Origin: Sulfurospirillum sp.
Lineage (GTDB): Bacteria; Campylobacterota; Campylobacteria; Campylobacterales; QNZT01
NCBI GenBank assembly: GCA_003978405.1
Contig: QNZU01000020.1
Location: 1-15,225, forward strand
Direction: 5' to 3'
Length of the DNA stretch: 15,225 bases
Below the pieces are notes generated by a model that did no database searches, had not been told where the DNA came from, and worked only from the letters and a program-made list of their open reading frames with translations. Numbering within the stretch: position 1 is the first letter of the stretch; every line of letters begins with the position of its first letter. The position numbers and the translations under genes are program-made. Shown here one piece after another: positions 13,663 to 15,225 of the stretch.

Positions 13663-14445
13663 ATGAAATTATTTATAGTTGTTGGTTTGGTATTTACAAT
13701 ATTTATATCTTTTTTAAATGCACAAAGTGATAGTGCTATTGATCCTACAATCGTCAAAAATATAGTATCTGAAGTTCAAAGACAAAAGAGTAAAAAAAGT
13801 TCTTTTGTTGAGTATGCTTATCCTAAAATAGTTCAAGATAATACTCCTACTTTAAGTATTGGTACCAATAAAGTGGAGAATATCCAAAAACAGAAGAGTT
13901 TTTATGAGCGGATAGTCAATTTTTTAAATCCGATTTTCACTTTTGTGACAAACTATCCTCTTCAGTTTCTGACACTTTTAGCTTCTTTGATCCTGATCTT
14001 GGTAGGGTTTGTGATAATCCCTATAATGAGAATCAATAAAAAAGATGAAAATGATGAGATTGATCTAAATGAACATATTATTAGAAAAGTAGATAGCAAA
14101 CCTGAGGGAAAAGTTTTAAGCAGTGCAAAATTCAGTGCGATAAAGGGTCGTTTAAATGAGTCTTATATCTATAAAAAAGAAGAAATACTCTTTGGCAGTG
14201 ATATGGATAAACAGGAGAGAGAGAAGGCTCTTTTAAAACTGGAATGGAAATATAATCAACTGATGAACTTTTCACTCTCGAAGCTGGATTCAAACAACGG
14301 CAAAATTTTTAAAGAGGGAGTCAAAGAGCTTTTGAGTGAGGCAGAGTCTCGTGAAATCATCAGAGATGAGTTGATGCAACTCATTCACGATCCAAAAACC
14401 AACAGACAACTGGTAAAATTTCTGGAAGAGAGTCTAAGACTCTAA
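13663..14445 (+). CDS. Single-span membrane protein of unknown function, divergent from flhB
   Basis: A 260-residue protein. Residues 1-20 form a signal peptide with a likely cut after FLNA. A periplasmic segment of about 80 residues follows, then one membrane helix at about 101-123. The cytoplasmic part (about 124-260) is highly charged and mostly helical (REKALLKLEWKYNQL, EAESREIIRDELMQLIHD). I recognise no family. It is the only complete plus-strand gene in the window, has its own TATAAT promoter, and its 3' end overlaps the end of the opposing HD-GYP gene by 12 bases. A role as a membrane adaptor, for example in motility or envelope sensing, would fit the topology but is speculation. Confidence 0.8.
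   Translation: MKLFIVVGLVFTIFISFLNAQSDSAIDPTIVKNIVSEVQRQKSKKSSFVEYAYPKIVQDNTPTLSIGTNKVENIQKQKSFYERIVNFLNPIFTFVTNYPLQFLTLLASLILILVGFVIIPIMRINKKDENDEIDLNEHIIRKVDSKPEGKVLSSAKFSAIKGRLNESYIYKKEEILFGSDMDKQEREKALLKLEWKYNQLMNFSLSKLDSNNGKIFKEGVKELLSEAESREIIRDELMQLIHDPKTNRQLVKFLEESLRL
14429..14443. repeat. Palindrome at the tail-to-tail overlap of two genes
   Basis: AGAGTCT-A-AGACTCT, seven perfect pairs around one base, covers both stop regions of the convergent genes. A realistic hairpin is 5 pairs with a 5-base loop. No T-run follows on either strand. Confidence 0.35.
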
Positions 14446-15225
14446 AGCCAAAGCCTCTTCATACTGCTCTTTGTCCATATATTTTTTTGCAAACGGTTCA
14501 TAAGCTTTTGTCTGTTTTAAAAATTTGATGATATTTGCATCAAGTTCATTTTTTGCCGCCATATCTTCCAAAATCGAGAAAGTCTCTTTGATGGTTTTTG
14601 GTTTTTTGTATGGTCTGTCTTTTGCGGTAAGTGCTTCAAAGATATCTAATATCGCCATAAGTCTTGCTTCAAAAGAGAGTTCATCGGCACTTAAACCGTC
14701 CGGATAACCTTTGCCGTTTAGCTTCTCATGGTGTGAAGCAGCTATCTCTTTTACTCTTGAATATTTTTTTGGAAAAGTGAGCATATTGAGCATTTTTTTG
14801 GATATTTTGGCATGGTCGGTGATGATTTGTCTCTCCTCTTGGGTCAAAGATCCGCTTACAATACTGAGATTTTTTCTCTCATCTTCACTCAGTAGAACAA
14901 TCTCTTTTTGGTCGATATGATAGGTTCTTTTTGCGATACTTTCTATTCTTTTGATATCCTCTTCGCTTAAAATTCCAAATTTTGGTTGATTTGCCCTTTG
15001 TAAAAAATCGATATCACTATTTAGCAGTTCTATCTCTTTTTGGTATGAGTTTTCAAGTTCTGCTATCTCTTTGGCTGAAGTGTGTTTTTCTAAAAGTTCC
15101 ATTTTTTGTTCAAGCATTTGTGCCTTGAGAGCACTTTTTATATAATCAAATCTTGTTTTGATATGTTCGATGCGATCAGATATTGTCTCAAGTTTTGTTG
15201 CTTTGTCTATGATATATTCTGGAGT
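14434..15225 (-). CDS. HD-GYP-type phosphohydrolase, C-terminal part (N-terminus beyond right edge)
   Basis: The frame is open to the window edge, so 263 residues of a longer protein are visible. HD-GYP domains usually hydrolyse cyclic di-GMP or related signals. The visible N-terminal part is a charged coiled coil. The domain then shows GSLTQEERQIITDHAKISKKML, SHHEKLNGKGYPDGLS (HHE codons near 14733, GYP near 14709) and ARLMAILDIFEALTAKDRPYKK. The ordinary HD doublet expected about 20-25 residues before the GSLTQEE segment is absent. This matches a recognised subset of HD-GYP proteins, commonly joined to GAF or other sensor domains upstream, with the variant core NLSIVSGSLT. Whether it is catalytic is open. 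An ATG at 15117 exists, but the coding frame plainly continues upstream. It overlaps the neighbouring plus-strand gene by 12 bases. Confidence 0.87.
   Translation of the reverse strand, partial: TPEYIIDKATKLETISDRIEHIKTRFDYIKSALKAQMLEQKMELLEKHTSAKEIAELENSYQKEIELLNSDIDFLQRANQPKFGILSEEDIKRIESIAKRTYHIDQKEIVLLSEDERKNLSIVSGSLTQEERQIITDHAKISKKMLNMLTFPKKYSRVKEIAASHHEKLNGKGYPDGLSADELSFEARLMAILDIFEALTAKDRPYKKPKTIKETFSILEDMAAKNELDANIIKFLKQTKAYEPFAKKYMDKEQYEEALALES

Noticed and set aside
1..15225. Mobile elements, CRISPR arrays, prophage or defence genes
   Set aside because: No transposase, integrase, regularly spaced repeats or defence domains are visible; the content is conserved housekeeping genes with uniform composition.

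Overview
The window looks like chromosomal DNA of a Campylobacterota (epsilonproteobacterial) species, probably a flagellated, low-GC, free-living relative of Sulfurimonas/Sulfurovum. Evidence: AT-rich DNA, promoters built from TATAAT behind T-rich tracts, System II cytochrome c biogenesis (ResB/CcsB), and the gene run minC-lpxC-tsaB-like-thrB-ylxR-infB-rbfA-rimP, which I recall in the same order in Helicobacter (HP1053 to HP1046 region). Genus is not settled by the sequence.

Layout. 1-1431 (minus): N-terminal 477 codons of a ResB/CcsBA cytochrome c synthase that runs off the left edge. 1432-1739: 308 bases with no conventional gene, but holding a plus-strand promoter and a strongly folded RNA candidate (three hairpins, one nested three-way junction) that leads into a perfect ribosome binding site and an 8-codon reading frame. 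1740-13537 (minus): fourteen tightly packed genes, mostly overlapping by 4-10 bases: flhB, a 99-aa membrane protein, an NrnA-like DHH phosphoesterase, an M23 peptidase, minC, lpxC, a short TsaB-like gene, thrB, ylxR, infB, rbfA, rimP, ribD and a lipoprotein gene. Only two junctions have real gaps (57 bases before nrnA, 66 before ylxR). The first carries tandem inverted repeats and the second a good internal TATAAT. 13538-13662: divergent promoter region. 13663-14445 (plus): membrane protein of unknown function. 14434-15225 (minus): C-terminal part of an HD-GYP-type phosphohydrolase, running off the right edge and overlapping the plus-strand gene tail to tail.

How the genes fit together. The long minus-strand block links flagellar export (FlhB), cell wall remodelling (M23), division-site placement (MinC), lipid A synthesis (LpxC), tRNA modification, translation initiation and 30S maturation (YlxR, IF-2, RbfA, RimP), threonine synthesis and riboflavin synthesis. 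This looks like a growth and cell-shape superoperon that depends on translational coupling. Many starts are TTG or GTG placed on the stop of the gene before.

Most of the window is ordinary housekeeping sequence. The least explained parts are the structured RNA and mini-ORF at 1534-1742, the likely non-AUG start of ylxR, an excess of the palindrome ATTGGTACCAAT, and the unknown membrane protein opposite flhB.
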